A DNA stretch of 64,000 nt from Levilactobacillus fuyuanensis (GCF_003946395.1 NZ_RHNZ01000003.1:62001-126000); one strand, 5' to 3'; positions 39,604 to 48,412 are shown, counted from the stretch's first letter. Notes: generated by a model from the letters alone, not told the origin. Program-made: numbers and translations.

Positions 39604-40545
39604 ATGAATGCCGCCTACCGTCAACTCTATATCTTTCAATCCCTTTTAACGGGGCACGTTGCCATCAAAGCCGAGCTCGCCAGTCGCTTCAACGTCACGC
39701 CCCGGGTGATCCAGCGTGATTTCAGCCAGTTGCGTGACTTCCTAACAGCCGAGAACCTTGACTATCAGTTAACCTACTCGCGTCACCTAAAGGGCTACCG
39801 GCTACAGGGAACGCAATCTGCAGTTACTAAACAATCAATTTTATTATTAATAAAAGTATTATTAGCGAGTCGTTCCTTGGCCACTGATGAAATGCACCAA
39901 ACTGTCACCAATTTACTCAGTCTGACCACGGCCGAGGATCAACATGAAATTCAACCAATTATTAAAAATGAATCGTTCTATTATCAACCATTAAAACATC
40001 AACAGCCGTTGCTGGACCGCCTATGGCAATTCAGCCAATTCATCACGCAGAAACAACCCGTGACCATCATCTATCAGAAACAGCACCGCGAAGTCGTGAC
40101 GCGCACGATTCTGCCGGAGGCCGTTATCTTTTCTGAATATTACTTCTACGTCGTCGCCTATAACGCCAAATACAGAAGTAACCTCTTCTATCGGCTCGAT
40201 CGGATTCGCCACTACCAAACCAGTAGTCAGGCCATCACACGCACCCGGGCCGAGCGCTTTGAAGATGGCGAGCTACGACAACTCATCCACTACATGACCC
40301 CGGGCAAGAAAATCACGCTCCGCTTTAAGTTCTGGGGAATTGTGGAGGCCGCGCTTGACCGTTTTCCAACGGCCAAAGTCACCGTCCGTCACTCAGATTA
40401 CGTCGTCATTGAGGCGACCGTCTTCGACCTCGGTGCCAAGATGTGGCTACTTAGCCAAGGCAGTAATGTCGAGGCCATTGCACCACTTGATTTCGTCACC
40501 GAGATGAAAACTACCCTCGCAGAGATGGCGGCACGCTACCACTAA
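39604..40545 (+). CDS. HTH/WYL-domain transcriptional regulator
   Basis: 313 residues. An N-terminal helix-turn-helix (IKAELASRFNVTPRVIQRDFSQLRDFL) precedes a WYL domain (KQPVTIIYQKQHREVVTRTILPEAVIFSEYYFYVVAYNAKYRSNLFYRLDRIRHY) and a WCX-like C-terminal domain. WYL proteins bind nucleic acid or small ligands and control stress or defence genes. No defence genes are adjacent here. It is divergent from the Mor-like gene b, and GAGGAAC precedes the ATG. Confidence 0.88.
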   Translation: MNAAYRQLYIFQSLLTGHVAIKAELASRFNVTPRVIQRDFSQLRDFLTAENLDYQLTYSRHLKGYRLQGTQSAVTKQSILLLIKVLLASRSLATDEMHQTVTNLLSLTTAEDQHEIQPIIKNESFYYQPLKHQQPLLDRLWQFSQFITQKQPVTIIYQKQHREVVTRTILPEAVIFSEYYFYVVAYNAKYRSNLFYRLDRIRHYQTSSQAITRTRAERFEDGELRQLIHYMTPGKKITLRFKFWGIVEAALDRFPTAKVTVRHSDYVVIEATVFDLGAKMWLLSQGSNVEAIAPLDFVTEMKTTLAEMAARYH

Positions 40546-40666
40546 TCTTATTTTCACCGTGTTTCTCTCGCAATACCTTATTTTTTTGTAAACGACACTA
40601 CCTTATTTCGTGCCTTTGGCGTATGATTAAAGGCGTTAACAAGAATACATAAGGAGTCGATCAGGA

Positions 40667-41332
40667 ATGAAACATAACTGGAAAATGGGCCTCGTTGCCG
40701 GCATCATGCTACTCTTACCACTAGCACTTGCCACCACGACGGTCACCACTGCCAATGCCGCTAGTCAGACGACCACGTCTAAAACGGCCAAGAAACACTA
40801 CTTAATCGTCATGGGCCACGGCGCCGGCGATCCCGGTGCCCGTGGTAACGGGACGACGGAAGCGACCTTCTTGCGGAAACACATGTTGCCACAATTACGA
40901 AAGTACGCGAAGGAAGTCAAGGGCAGTACGATTACCTTCTATAATCCTAAGAAGAACTTAGTCAGCGATACCCTGTACCACCACAAGGGGTCTTACAAGC
41001 TCAACAAAAAGACTACGGTCATCATGTTCCACTTGGATGCCCCCGCTGGTCACGGTGGCCACGTGATCATTCACAAGAAGCACCCCACGAAGCGTGACAG
41101 ACGCTTAGCTAAGGTCATTAAGAAATATGTCGGTTTGAACCGAGCTTACAACGGCTTCAGTTACCGGACGAACCTACGCAACTGCAACGTCTTACGCCAT
41201 CGTGGTATCGACTACAGCTTGGTCGAATCTGGCTTCATCACCAACAAGAATGATGTTAAGCATCTCAAGAAGCATATGGCTAAGATTGCCAAAGCTGATA
41301 TCGAAGCCATTACCAACGAAAAAATTAAGTAA
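40667..41332 (+). CDS. Secreted N-acetylmuramoyl-L-alanine amidase-like protein (Amidase_3)
   Basis: 221 residues. A signal peptide ends near ANA (31). The Amidase_3 zinc site is visible: His51 (IVMGHGAGDPGARGNG), Glu65 (TTEAT) and His122 (MFHLDAP), with catalytic Glu187 (LVESGFITN). It would cut the bond between MurNAc and the stem peptide during growth or lysis. The protein is compact and very Lys/His-rich in the second half, which could hold it at the wall, and there are no LysM or SH3 repeats. It is monocistronic, with a terminator. Confidence 0.88.
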   Translation: MKHNWKMGLVAGIMLLLPLALATTTVTTANAASQTTTSKTAKKHYLIVMGHGAGDPGARGNGTTEATFLRKHMLPQLRKYAKEVKGSTITFYNPKKNLVSDTLYHHKGSYKLNKKTTVIMFHLDAPAGHGGHVIIHKKHPTKRDRRLAKVIKKYVGLNRAYNGFSYRTNLRNCNVLRHRGIDYSLVESGFITNKNDVKHLKKHMAKIAKADIEAITNEKIK

Positions 41333-41365
41333 CGCGTTTAGCACGCCTCCAAGGAGCTAATCGTT

Positions 41366-41398
41366 AAAGTCCAAGACGCAACTGTCTTGGACTTTTTT
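41366..41398 (+). terminator. Amidase gene terminator
   Basis: AAAGTCCAAGAC/GTCTTGGACTTTTTTT, perfect 12-bp stem. Confidence 0.9.
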
Positions 41399-41574
41399 TA
41401 CGTCACAATAATACGTCTAAACACCACAACACTAGCTACAATCTGCTCTCGTCCGGCGTCACTAGTGAAATTGTTAATGGTTAACTTGATTCGGTTATTC
41501 AACAAATGTTCGGGTTTATGGCCCCATTCTTTGCACCAATCCGCTTAAGCTGGTATGGTACCTTCAGGCGGGTA

Positions 41575-41590
41575 TGTTTCACGTGAAACA
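41575..41590. other. parS site, perfect
   Basis: TGTTTCACGTGAAACA lies in the leader region 34 bases upstream of the SDR start codon. Confidence 0.85.
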
Positions 41591-41623
41591 GCTCGTATCC
41601 ATCGAATATCGGAGGCAAAACTC

Positions 41624-42424
41624 ATGACAAAGACAGTTATTGTCCTTGGTGCCGGTTCTGGCTTTGGACTCGCAATTACGCGAGCCTTCAGCGAGGCCGG
41701 CCACCACCCTGTCCTGGTCGCCCGTAACGCGCAGAACTTACAGACCATGACGGAACAACTTCATACGGAAGGCTTGGCGGCCGACTGGATTGCTGCGGAC
41801 GCAACTGATCCGCAGCAAACGGCTCACTTGTTCATGCAGGTGACCCGACAATTCGGCCATCCCCAGACTCTCGTCTACAACGTTGCGAATACCGCACTGG
41901 ACGGCCCCTTAACCACGCCCACTAGTGAGATTAGCCAACGCTTCGATACCAACGTTCTCGGTGCCATTACCACCAGTCGGCAATTCTTGGAACTGGCCCC
42001 AACTGACACCCCTCGCAACATCCTATTCACGGGTGGTGGCGCTGCCCACCATCCTGACAAAACGACGACAACCCTCTCACTCACCAAGGCAGCCCTCCGT
42101 AGCTATGTCCTTTCCTTAGCTGCCGAAATGGCTGGTACCAACACCTACGTGGGCTTGCTGACGATTCAGGGAATCTCTGGCACCAGTGAGGCCATGCTTC
42201 CCGCGAATGTTGCCCAGATCTACGTCAAGGCCGTGAAAGACCGCAGCACAACGGAAATATTTTATCCAGGCACCACCGCAAACTCCCCCTCTGAATTTGA
42301 ACAATTGCGGAAACTCACTGCCGATCCGGTTAAGCGCCACGACTTTTTAGCAAGTCATCCTAGTGCTGCGGCCTTTCTTCAGAACCATCCCGAATTTTTG
42401 GAATCTAGCGGTCCCTCCCGCTGA
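41624..42424 (+). CDS. Short-chain dehydrogenase/reductase-like protein with degenerate active site
   Basis: 266 residues from ATG 41624, with GGAGG eight bases upstream; the longer frame runs through a parS site without a start signal. The dinucleotide-binding GAGSGFG (9-15) and Rossmann pattern are intact. The catalytic YxxxK reads LSLTK, so Tyr is replaced by Leu, and the catalytic Ser region reads FTGGG. It may bind NAD(P)(H) without classical SDR catalysis, or use a different mechanism. Substrate is unknown. It is a single gene. Confidence 0.82.
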   Translation: MTKTVIVLGAGSGFGLAITRAFSEAGHHPVLVARNAQNLQTMTEQLHTEGLAADWIAADATDPQQTAHLFMQVTRQFGHPQTLVYNVANTALDGPLTTPTSEISQRFDTNVLGAITTSRQFLELAPTDTPRNILFTGGGAAHHPDKTTTTLSLTKAALRSYVLSLAAEMAGTNTYVGLLTIQGISGTSEAMLPANVAQIYVKAVKDRSTTEIFYPGTTANSPSEFEQLRKLTADPVKRHDFLASHPSAAAFLQNHPEFLESSGPSR

Positions 42425-42721
42425 CCTGTAGTTTAGAAAGTTTCCGACAAATCTTCCAAAATTTATGAACCTCTAGTCGCTCTTGACGTTTGCCAAATTT
42501 CAAGGGCGACTTCGGCCACAAATTATTGTGAATCAATTTGCAATCAAACACAAAAGGGACTATAACGATGTCGAGTAATCAAATAAATACGCGCGTTTAG
42601 TTTTGATTATGTTTTGCTCACGTTGTAACAATCTGTGACGTTTTTTCGTTTACTACCCAGATATATTCGATGTTATCGCATCTACCGATTTGGATAATTG
42701 GGAAAGGAAGTATTTCGCATT
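42425..42721. other. Intergenic region with hairpin and Rex-like site
   Basis: A hairpin, GTCGCTCTTGA with TCAAGGGCGAC (42476-42510), may end the SDR transcript. TTGTGAATCAATTTGCAA (42526-42543) agrees with the Rex box TTGTGAAWWWWTTCACAA at 15 of 18 positions, upstream of the NAD-dependent aldehyde dehydrogenase. Confidence 0.45.
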
Positions 42722-44197
42722 ATGACACAGAACTCTGTCGCACTGAAACATTATCAAATGTACATTAACGGTGAATTCAAGGACTCCACTTCTGGTAACT
42801 TGATCACCGTGATCAACCCAGCTACCGGGGAACCCATTTCCACTGTTCCTAGCGCAACCCTCGATGAAACTCGTGAAGCCATCGACGCTGCCTATGAAGC
42901 TCAGAAATCCTGGAAGAAGGTTCCTGCCGCAACCCGTGGGCAATACCTCCACGACGTTGCCACCGAAGTTCGTAAAGACTCCGCTCACTTGATTGCCATG
43001 CTGCAAGAGGAACAAGGCAAGATCAAGTCATTAGCCACCACGGAAATTATGTTCTCTGCCGACTACTTTGACTACATGGCCAGTGCTTCGCGGACTTATG
43101 AAGGAGAAATTCTCCAATCCGATAACCCTAACGAAAGCATCATGATCGACAAGCAACCAATCGGGGTCGCTGCCGGGATCTTGCCTTGGAACTTCCCATT
43201 CTTCTTAATTGCCCGGAAGATGGGTCCAGCCTTGGTTACCGGGAACACAATCGTCATGAAACCAAGTACCGATACGCCTAACTTAGGCCTTGAATTTGGG
43301 AAGATTTGTGAAAAGGTTGGCATTCCTAAGGGTGTCGTCAACATCGTTACGGGACCTGGTGCCGTCATCGGGGACGAACTTTCCAAGAACAAGAAGATCG
43401 GGATTATCAGCCTGACCGGTTCCGTTAACTCCGGGAAGCGGGTCATGGCTGCCGCTGCCACCCACATGGCCAAGGTATCTTTGGAACTTGGTGGGAAAGC
43501 ACCTGCCATTGTTTGCAAGGATGCCGACATCGATTTGGCCGTCCAATCCATCATCGATTCACGGGTCGACAACAACGGGCAACTCTGCAACAACTGTGAA
43601 CGGGTCTACGTTCAAGAAGACGTTGCGGATGAATTCACGAAGAAGTTGGCAACCAAGATGGGCGAAGTTACCGTCGGCGATCCAATGGCTCACGAAGACA
43701 TTGGCATGGGCCCACTGATTAACCAAGCCGCTTTGGACAAGGTATCTGGCATGGTCGACCGCGCTGTTAAGGCCGGTGGCAAGCTGGAAACCGGTGGCCA
43801 CGTCGTTAAGATCGCTAGAGGCTTCTTCTTCGAACCAACCGTCATTAGCAACGTCAAGCAAGATTCCGAAATCGTGCAAGACGAAATCTTTGGTCCAGTC
43901 CTCCCTGTCTTGACCTTTAAGACGTTGGATGACGCCATTGAAATGGCTAACGACAGCGACTTCGGGTTGACCTCTTCCATCTTTACCGAGAATCTCGACA
44001 ACGCCATGCGTGCTTCCAAGGAACTTGAAGATGGTGAAACTTACATCAACCGGTTCAACTTTGAAGCCATGAACGGGTCTCACTCCGGCTGGAAGGAATC
44101 TGGTATCGGTGGTGACGATGGGAAGCATGGGATTGAAGAATTCCTGAACACTCACGTTATCTACCTGCAAGGCCATCCTGAAAAGGCCAACGGCTAG
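42722..44197 (+). CDS. NAD(P)-dependent aldehyde dehydrogenase (AldA/succinate-semialdehyde type)
   Basis: 491 residues from ATG 42722 (MTQNSVALKHYQMYINGEF). The upstream in-frame TTG overlaps the purine-rich ribosome-binding region. It is a complete ALDH: LPWNFPFFLIARKMGPAL, general base Glu255 (SLELGGKAP) and nucleophile Cys289 in GQLCNNCERVYVQ, a context much like lactaldehyde dehydrogenase AldA. It oxidises an aldehyde to the acid. Strong codon bias suggests high expression. A zinc alcohol dehydrogenase follows 230 bases downstream, so the two may process an alcohol and its aldehyde. Confidence 0.93.
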   Translation: MTQNSVALKHYQMYINGEFKDSTSGNLITVINPATGEPISTVPSATLDETREAIDAAYEAQKSWKKVPAATRGQYLHDVATEVRKDSAHLIAMLQEEQGKIKSLATTEIMFSADYFDYMASASRTYEGEILQSDNPNESIMIDKQPIGVAAGILPWNFPFFLIARKMGPALVTGNTIVMKPSTDTPNLGLEFGKICEKVGIPKGVVNIVTGPGAVIGDELSKNKKIGIISLTGSVNSGKRVMAAAATHMAKVSLELGGKAPAIVCKDADIDLAVQSIIDSRVDNNGQLCNNCERVYVQEDVADEFTKKLATKMGEVTVGDPMAHEDIGMGPLINQAALDKVSGMVDRAVKAGGKLETGGHVVKIARGFFFEPTVISNVKQDSEIVQDEIFGPVLPVLTFKTLDDAIEMANDSDFGLTSSIFTENLDNAMRASKELEDGETYINRFNFEAMNGSHSGWKESGIGGDDGKHGIEEFLNTHVIYLQGHPEKANG

Positions 44198-44208
44198 TCA
44201 TAGCGTCG

Positions 44209-44241
44209 AAAAAAGGTAATTCGTCAGGAATTATCTTTTTT
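44209..44241 (+). terminator. Aldehyde dehydrogenase terminator
   Basis: AAAAAAGGTAATTC/GAATTATCTTTTTT with a 5-base loop. Confidence 0.85.
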
Positions 44242-44352
44242 CCTGTGAATGTGAAAAAAGTGATTAATTCCGTCAGTTTCGATGTTTTGACGCCAGTATC
44301 ATAAACACCGGTATGACGGTGATTAGAAGGACATAGGTAGCAACTGGCTTTT

Positions 44353-44367
44353 ATGAAAGCGCTTGCT
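44353..44367. promoter_or_regulatory. cre site, perfect match
   Basis: ATGAAAGCGCTTGCT fits WTGNAANCGNWNNCW at all positions, 63 bases before the alcohol dehydrogenase start. A palindrome TGATAATTATCA follows at 44384-44395. Confidence 0.75.
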
Positions 44368-44429
44368 TTTCTCGCTACATGTGTGATAATTATCAATGTA
44401 AACATAAATTTAAAACCGAGGTGCCAATT

Positions 44430-45554
44430 ATGAAGATTAAAGCTGCAGTTGTTGATAAGCAAAATGCTGATTTTGAAATTCGTGATGACGTTGAACTGGC
44501 CAAGATGGGCCCAGATGACATTCAAGTCCACATGGTTGCCAGTGGGATCTGTCACTCCGACGAAGCGCTCCGTACCGGAGTCGCCGTCATTGACTACCCT
44601 ATCGTATTGGGGCATGAAGGCTCTGGGATCGTTGAAAAAGTCGGCCCCGAAGTTACCCAATTCAAGCCAGGCGATCACGTTGTCCTGAGTTTCTACGGCT
44701 GTGGGAACTGTAAGAGCTGCCTGAAGGGGATTCCAACGCAGTGTGAAAACTACGCTGCCAACAACCTTTCCGGGGTTCGGCCAGATGGGACCGCGCACTT
44801 TACCGAAAACGGTCATGACGTTGCCGACATGTTCGACCAAAGTTCCTTCACATCAACCACGGTCGTTCGGGAACGGAACGCCGTTAAAGTCGACAAGGAC
44901 TTGGATTTGCGGGGCTTAGGTCCTCTGGGCTGTGGCTACGTAACTGGTTCTGGGACTGTCCTGAACACCTTGAAGCCAAAGCCTGGTGACACCATCGCCG
45001 TCTTTGGGACTGGAGCCGTTGGGTTGGCTGCTATGATGGCCGGCCGGATCTCTGGTTGCACCAAGGTTATCGCCATTGATATCGTGGATTCTCGGCTGAA
45101 GTTAGCCAAGGAACTCGGTGCCACTGACACCATCAACAGTAATGACGTAGACGACGTGGTCAAGGCTGTGCAAGACTTGACCGGTGGCTACGGGGTCAAC
45201 TACGCGGTCGACACGACTGGGGTTGCCAGTGTCATTTCCAACTCCATCAACGCCTTGGCACAAGGTGGGACTTCTGCTGCGATTGCCGTAACGAACCACC
45301 ACATTGACCTGGATACTTGGAACGACCTCTGTGTCAACGATAAGAGTGTCATCGGGGTCAACATGGGGGACTCCATTCCTCAAGTTGATATTCCGCGGTT
45401 GATTGAATTCAACAAGTTAGGCATGTTCGACTATCAAAAGACTGAAAAGTTCTACAAGTTCAGCCAAATCAACGAAGCCAATGCCGACTCCGTTTCCGGG
45501 AAGACCATCAAGCCAGTCTTGGTCATCGATGAAGACTACGTTCCTGGTAAATAA
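44430..45554 (+). CDS. Zinc-dependent alcohol dehydrogenase (aryl-alcohol type)
   Basis: 374 residues from ATG 44430 (MKIKAAVVDKQ); AGGTG is eight bases upstream. Catalytic zinc ligands are Cys41, His62/Glu63 and Cys168 (GPLGCGYVTGSG), and structural zinc cysteines are 91, 94, 97 and 105. The NAD loop is GTGAVG. The overall pattern, including the long middle insert (SGVRPDGTAHFTENGHDVADMF) and GPLGCGYVTGSGTVLN, is of class-III-like/aryl-alcohol dehydrogenases that interconvert aldehydes and primary or benzylic alcohols. A perfect cre upstream implies glucose control. Confidence 0.93.
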   Translation: MKIKAAVVDKQNADFEIRDDVELAKMGPDDIQVHMVASGICHSDEALRTGVAVIDYPIVLGHEGSGIVEKVGPEVTQFKPGDHVVLSFYGCGNCKSCLKGIPTQCENYAANNLSGVRPDGTAHFTENGHDVADMFDQSSFTSTTVVRERNAVKVDKDLDLRGLGPLGCGYVTGSGTVLNTLKPKPGDTIAVFGTGAVGLAAMMAGRISGCTKVIAIDIVDSRLKLAKELGATDTINSNDVDDVVKAVQDLTGGYGVNYAVDTTGVASVISNSINALAQGGTSAAIAVTNHHIDLDTWNDLCVNDKSVIGVNMGDSIPQVDIPRLIEFNKLGMFDYQKTEKFYKFSQINEANADSVSGKTIKPVLVIDEDYVPGK

Positions 45555-45576
45555 ACGCTAATATTTAGGTAAAGGA

Positions 45577-45609
45577 AAGTGAGATGTCCTGTGAGGCATC
45601 TCACTTTTT
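45577..45609 (+). terminator. Zn-ADH terminator
   Basis: AAAGTGAGATG/CATCTCACTTTTT stem and T-run. Confidence 0.85.
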
Positions 45610-45850
45610 GTGTGCTCTGCCAAATTTGACAGAGAGGGCCTCCTGTAGCTTTCACCCAGTATGCCTGAAACGAACGGCAATAGCGAGAACTATCGTTTTA
45701 CCCACTTAGCTAACAAGTTACTGGGCTAATCCATAGCGCATTCATCTCTGCATTTATCAGTTGTCCGCCCAAACATTCCCGTTCATTGACCCAGCCCCTG
45801 ATACCGCATACACTAAAATTAGTTCCTAAATGATTAGGAGGTTTTCGCCC
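45610..45850. other. Intergenic stretch, nothing recognised
   Basis: No start-equipped frame and no repeat is seen. The ribosome-binding site AGGAGG of the next gene is at 45837-45842. Confidence 0.4.
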
Positions 45851-46204
45851 ATGGCAACTCGTCAAAATATCTTCGATTACATCGCAAATAATTACGCCAC
45901 TAAACCCGTCTACACATTCAAAAGTTTCCCCCACTATGCCGTACTCAAGACACCGCAAGACAAGTGGTTCGCGCTGGTCATGAACGTACCTCAGAAAAAA
46001 TTAGGCCTCTCCGGCACCGATGAGCTCGACGTCATCGACCTCAAAGTCGACCCCGACCTCGCTGGTATTCTACGCCAGAAGCCCGGCTATCTCCCGGCCT
46101 ATCACATGAATAAGGAACACTGGCTCACCATCGTTCTGAACGATCAGACCGATACCAAGACCCTCTATCAGCTCATCGATGATAGTTATAACTTAGTCGG
46201 CTAA
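45851..46204 (+). CDS. MmcQ/YjbR family protein
   Basis: 117 residues from ATG 45851 (MATRQNIFDYI), preceded by AGGAGG at 9 bases; the longer frame has no signal. The sequence YATKPVYTFKSFPHYAVLKTPQDKWFALVMNVPQKKLGL...YLPAYHMNKEHWLTIVLND is the YjbR fold (CyaY-like, possible DNA-binding double wing). Its cellular role is not established. It is monocistronic, upstream of the second T-box region. Confidence 0.88.
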   Translation: MATRQNIFDYIANNYATKPVYTFKSFPHYAVLKTPQDKWFALVMNVPQKKLGLSGTDELDVIDLKVDPDLAGILRQKPGYLPAYHMNKEHWLTIVLNDQTDTKTLYQLIDDSYNLVG

Positions 46205-46263
46205 GCTGAATAATTAATTATTAATAATAAATAAGCCAACCAAAATAAATTCCAATCCCCGGG

Positions 46264-46292
46264 TTGACACCAACTTTTTTCCGGGGTACACT
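46264..46292 (+). promoter_or_regulatory. Promoter of the second T-box unit
   Basis: TTGACA (46264-46269) and TACACT (46287-46292) have 17-bp spacing. Confidence 0.8.
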
Positions 46293-46297
46293 AGCCT

Positions 46298-46595
46298 CAA
46301 TTCAATAAATCGTCCGAAACAAACCATTGAAGTGGAGATCAAGATTATCGTGCACGTAAAGAGAGCCGTCGTTGCTGAGAGTACGGCCGAACGCAGGTAG
46401 TTAAATGGACCACCGAGGGCTTCCCCGAAACATTCGTAGTACGGGAAGACGTGCGACATACGTCAGTTGTCAGGGAAATGTTAGTTTCCTGTGGAGAGGG
46501 ATGGGGTCCGTCTATTTGACGACGACCCATCTAATTAAGGTGGCACCGCGGTTAAAACCGTCCTTAACACATTGGCTGTTGAGGACGGTTTTTTG
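46298..46595 (+). promoter_or_regulatory. T-box riboswitch controlling the second oppA-type gene
   Basis: The T-box core AAGGTGGCACCGCGG is at 46537-46551, followed by a terminator (AAAACCGTCCT...AGGACGGTTTTTT, 46554-46595) with which the antiterminator competes. The distal stem I motif AGAGAGCCG...GTTGCTGAGAG...CGGC is recognisable. Pairing of CCATT with AATGG or GTGG with CCAC at the base of stem I gives different specifier loops (GTAGTTA region), so I cannot fix the codon; GTA/GTT (Val) and TTA (Leu) are candidates. It differs clearly in sequence from the first T-box. Confidence 0.88.
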
Positions 46596-46629
46596 CATAC
46601 ATTTTTAACCTAACCGAGGAGGAACCCTA

Positions 46630-46800
46630 ATGCTCAAACGATGGCAAAGCTCAATGTTATTTCTAACCCAGACAATCACACAATTTGGAGGAATACATCA
46701 TGAGTTTATTAGATCACAAGAAAGCTTTACTATTATGCGCCGGAATCGTTGTTCTCGGCGGCGGAATCTTCGCCGTCACTGCGCACTCGAAGTCCACTAA
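46630..46800 (+). CDS. Possible leader ORF overlapping the oppA-type gene
   Basis: 56 codons from an ATG 7-8 bases after GAGGAGGA, the first good start after the T-box terminator. It runs into and beyond the start of the downstream gene in a different frame. The product (LKRWQSSMLFLTQTITQF then Arg-rich) resembles no protein I know. Its role, if translated, might be to deliver ribosomes to the overlapping start at 46700, or it may be a relic. Confidence 0.3.
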   Translation: MLKRWQSSMLFLTQTITQFGGIHHEFIRSQESFTIMRRNRCSRRRNLRRHCALEVH

Positions 46801-48343
46801 GACCGCGGCTGCCCAGCACTTAAACCTGTACCAGACCGCCACGATTTCCAGCCTAGACGTTTCCAAGATCACCGACAATATCTCCAGTAACACGCTCAGC
46901 CAAGTTGGCGAAGGCCTTTACCGCCTGAATGCCAACAGTCAGGCCGAAAACGCCTTGGCTACTAAGACCACCGTTTCCGACAACGGCCATCAATACACCA
47001 TCAACCTGCGTCACGATGGCAAATGGAGCAACGGCGATCCCGTGACTGCCCAAAACTTCGTCTACTCATGGGAACGGACGCTGAATCCGAAGTCCAAGTC
47101 GGAATTCACCTATCAATTTGCCAATATCAAAAATGCTAACGCCATTGCCGCCGGGAAGAAGTCGCCATCGACCCTCGGCGTCAAGGCTGTCGGCAAGTAC
47201 CAACTGAAGATCACACTGAGCCAACCCGCTTCCTACTTCAAGAAGATGCTGGCCAGCACGACCTACTACCCACTGAATGAAAAGGCCGTCAACAAGTACG
47301 GCAGCAAGTACGGTTCCTCTGCCAAGACGACCGTCTACAACGGGCCATTCACCCTCGCCAACTGGAGCGGAACCAGCGACAACTGGACGTTAAAGAAGAA
47401 CGCCAGCTACGCCGAAGCCAAGTCCGTCAAGCTGCAATCCATCGACTACAAGGTCATCAAGGACAGCACCACGGCCTACAACCTCTACCAGTCCAAGAAG
47501 CTTGACCAAGTCACGTTGAGCGGCGAACAAACGACGCAAAACAAGAATAACGCCAACCTGAAGTCACTATCCGCCGGCCGGATCGGCTTCATTCAATACA
47601 ACGAAAACAACAAGGTCGCTGCTAACCAGGACTTACGGATGGCCATTTCCCTGACTGTTAACCGGCAACAATTGGCGACGAAAGTCTTGAAGAACGGCTC
47701 CGTGCCAGCCAAGACGTTCGGTGTCCACGATATGATGAAGAACCCCAAGACCGGTGCTGATTTCACCAGCGACGCCTACACCAAGGGCACCGTAGATTAC
47801 GCACCAGCACAAGCGAAGAAGCTCTACCAGAGTGCCTTGAAGCAACTCGGGAAGAAGTCCGTCACGCTGACCATTACCTGTGGTAACGACGACGCCAGCC
47901 AAAACATCGCTGAATTTGTTCAAAGTGCTATCACCAGCAAGTTAGGTGCCAAGGTCGAAGTCCGGGCAATGCCATTCCCGTCCATGCTCAGCAACGTTTC
48001 CAAGGGCAACTTCCAACTGAACCTGACCAGCTGGGGCATGGATTACGCCGACCCAATTCAATCCCTACAGATTCTACAATCGGCGAACAATTCTAACATG
48101 GGCCACTACGACAGCAAGGCTTACGATGGTGCACTGAAAGCCGCTGAAGGAACGGACGCGCTCAACAAGACCGCCCGTTACCAAGACCTGGTCGCTGCTG
48201 CACAGACCGCACTGAAGGACCAAGCCGTCACCCCACTCTACGAAAGCCGAACCAGCAGTCTGATCAACCCTAAGATCAAGGGTGTCGTCTACAACAAGTT
48301 CAACGGTGACGCGGATTACCGCACCGCTTACGTTGCCAATTAA
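46700..48343 (+). CDS. OppA-type peptide-binding protein lacking a lipobox
   Basis: 547 residues from ATG 46700 (MSLLDHKKALLL), with GGAGG eight bases upstream. The family-5 solute-binding fold is complete (TVSDNGHQYTINLRHDGKWSNGDPVTAQNFVYSWERTLNPKS...) and clearly paralogous to 9830-11473. The N-terminus has a membrane segment (about 8-28), but its only Cys (13) is inside the hydrophobic core without a lipobox, so it is either membrane-anchored by an uncleaved helix or cut by signal peptidase I at about TAHS. T-box control links it to one amino acid. Confidence 0.92.
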   Translation: MSLLDHKKALLLCAGIVVLGGGIFAVTAHSKSTKTAAAQHLNLYQTATISSLDVSKITDNISSNTLSQVGEGLYRLNANSQAENALATKTTVSDNGHQYTINLRHDGKWSNGDPVTAQNFVYSWERTLNPKSKSEFTYQFANIKNANAIAAGKKSPSTLGVKAVGKYQLKITLSQPASYFKKMLASTTYYPLNEKAVNKYGSKYGSSAKTTVYNGPFTLANWSGTSDNWTLKKNASYAEAKSVKLQSIDYKVIKDSTTAYNLYQSKKLDQVTLSGEQTTQNKNNANLKSLSAGRIGFIQYNENNKVAANQDLRMAISLTVNRQQLATKVLKNGSVPAKTFGVHDMMKNPKTGADFTSDAYTKGTVDYAPAQAKKLYQSALKQLGKKSVTLTITCGNDDASQNIAEFVQSAITSKLGAKVEVRAMPFPSMLSNVSKGNFQLNLTSWGMDYADPIQSLQILQSANNSNMGHYDSKAYDGALKAAEGTDALNKTARYQDLVAAAQTALKDQAVTPLYESRTSSLINPKIKGVVYNKFNGDADYRTAYVAN

Positions 48344-48376
48344 CACCTGTTCCACAAATTTACAGTAGCCCCTCGC

Positions 48377-48412
48377 AACGCGCTCATGAAATCTATGGGC
48401 GCGTTGTTTTTT
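48377..48412 (+). terminator. Terminator after the second oppA-type gene
   Basis: CAACGCGC...GCGCGTTG followed by TTTTTT. Confidence 0.8.

Noticed and set aside
43559-44176. 205-codon minus frame in the aldehyde dehydrogenase
   Set aside because: Antisense shadow of a well-conserved enzyme, no ribosome-binding site.
44157-44840. 227-codon minus frame across the ALDH-ADH junction
   Set aside because: It runs through the terminator, the cre site and the ADH start, so it is not credible as a gene.
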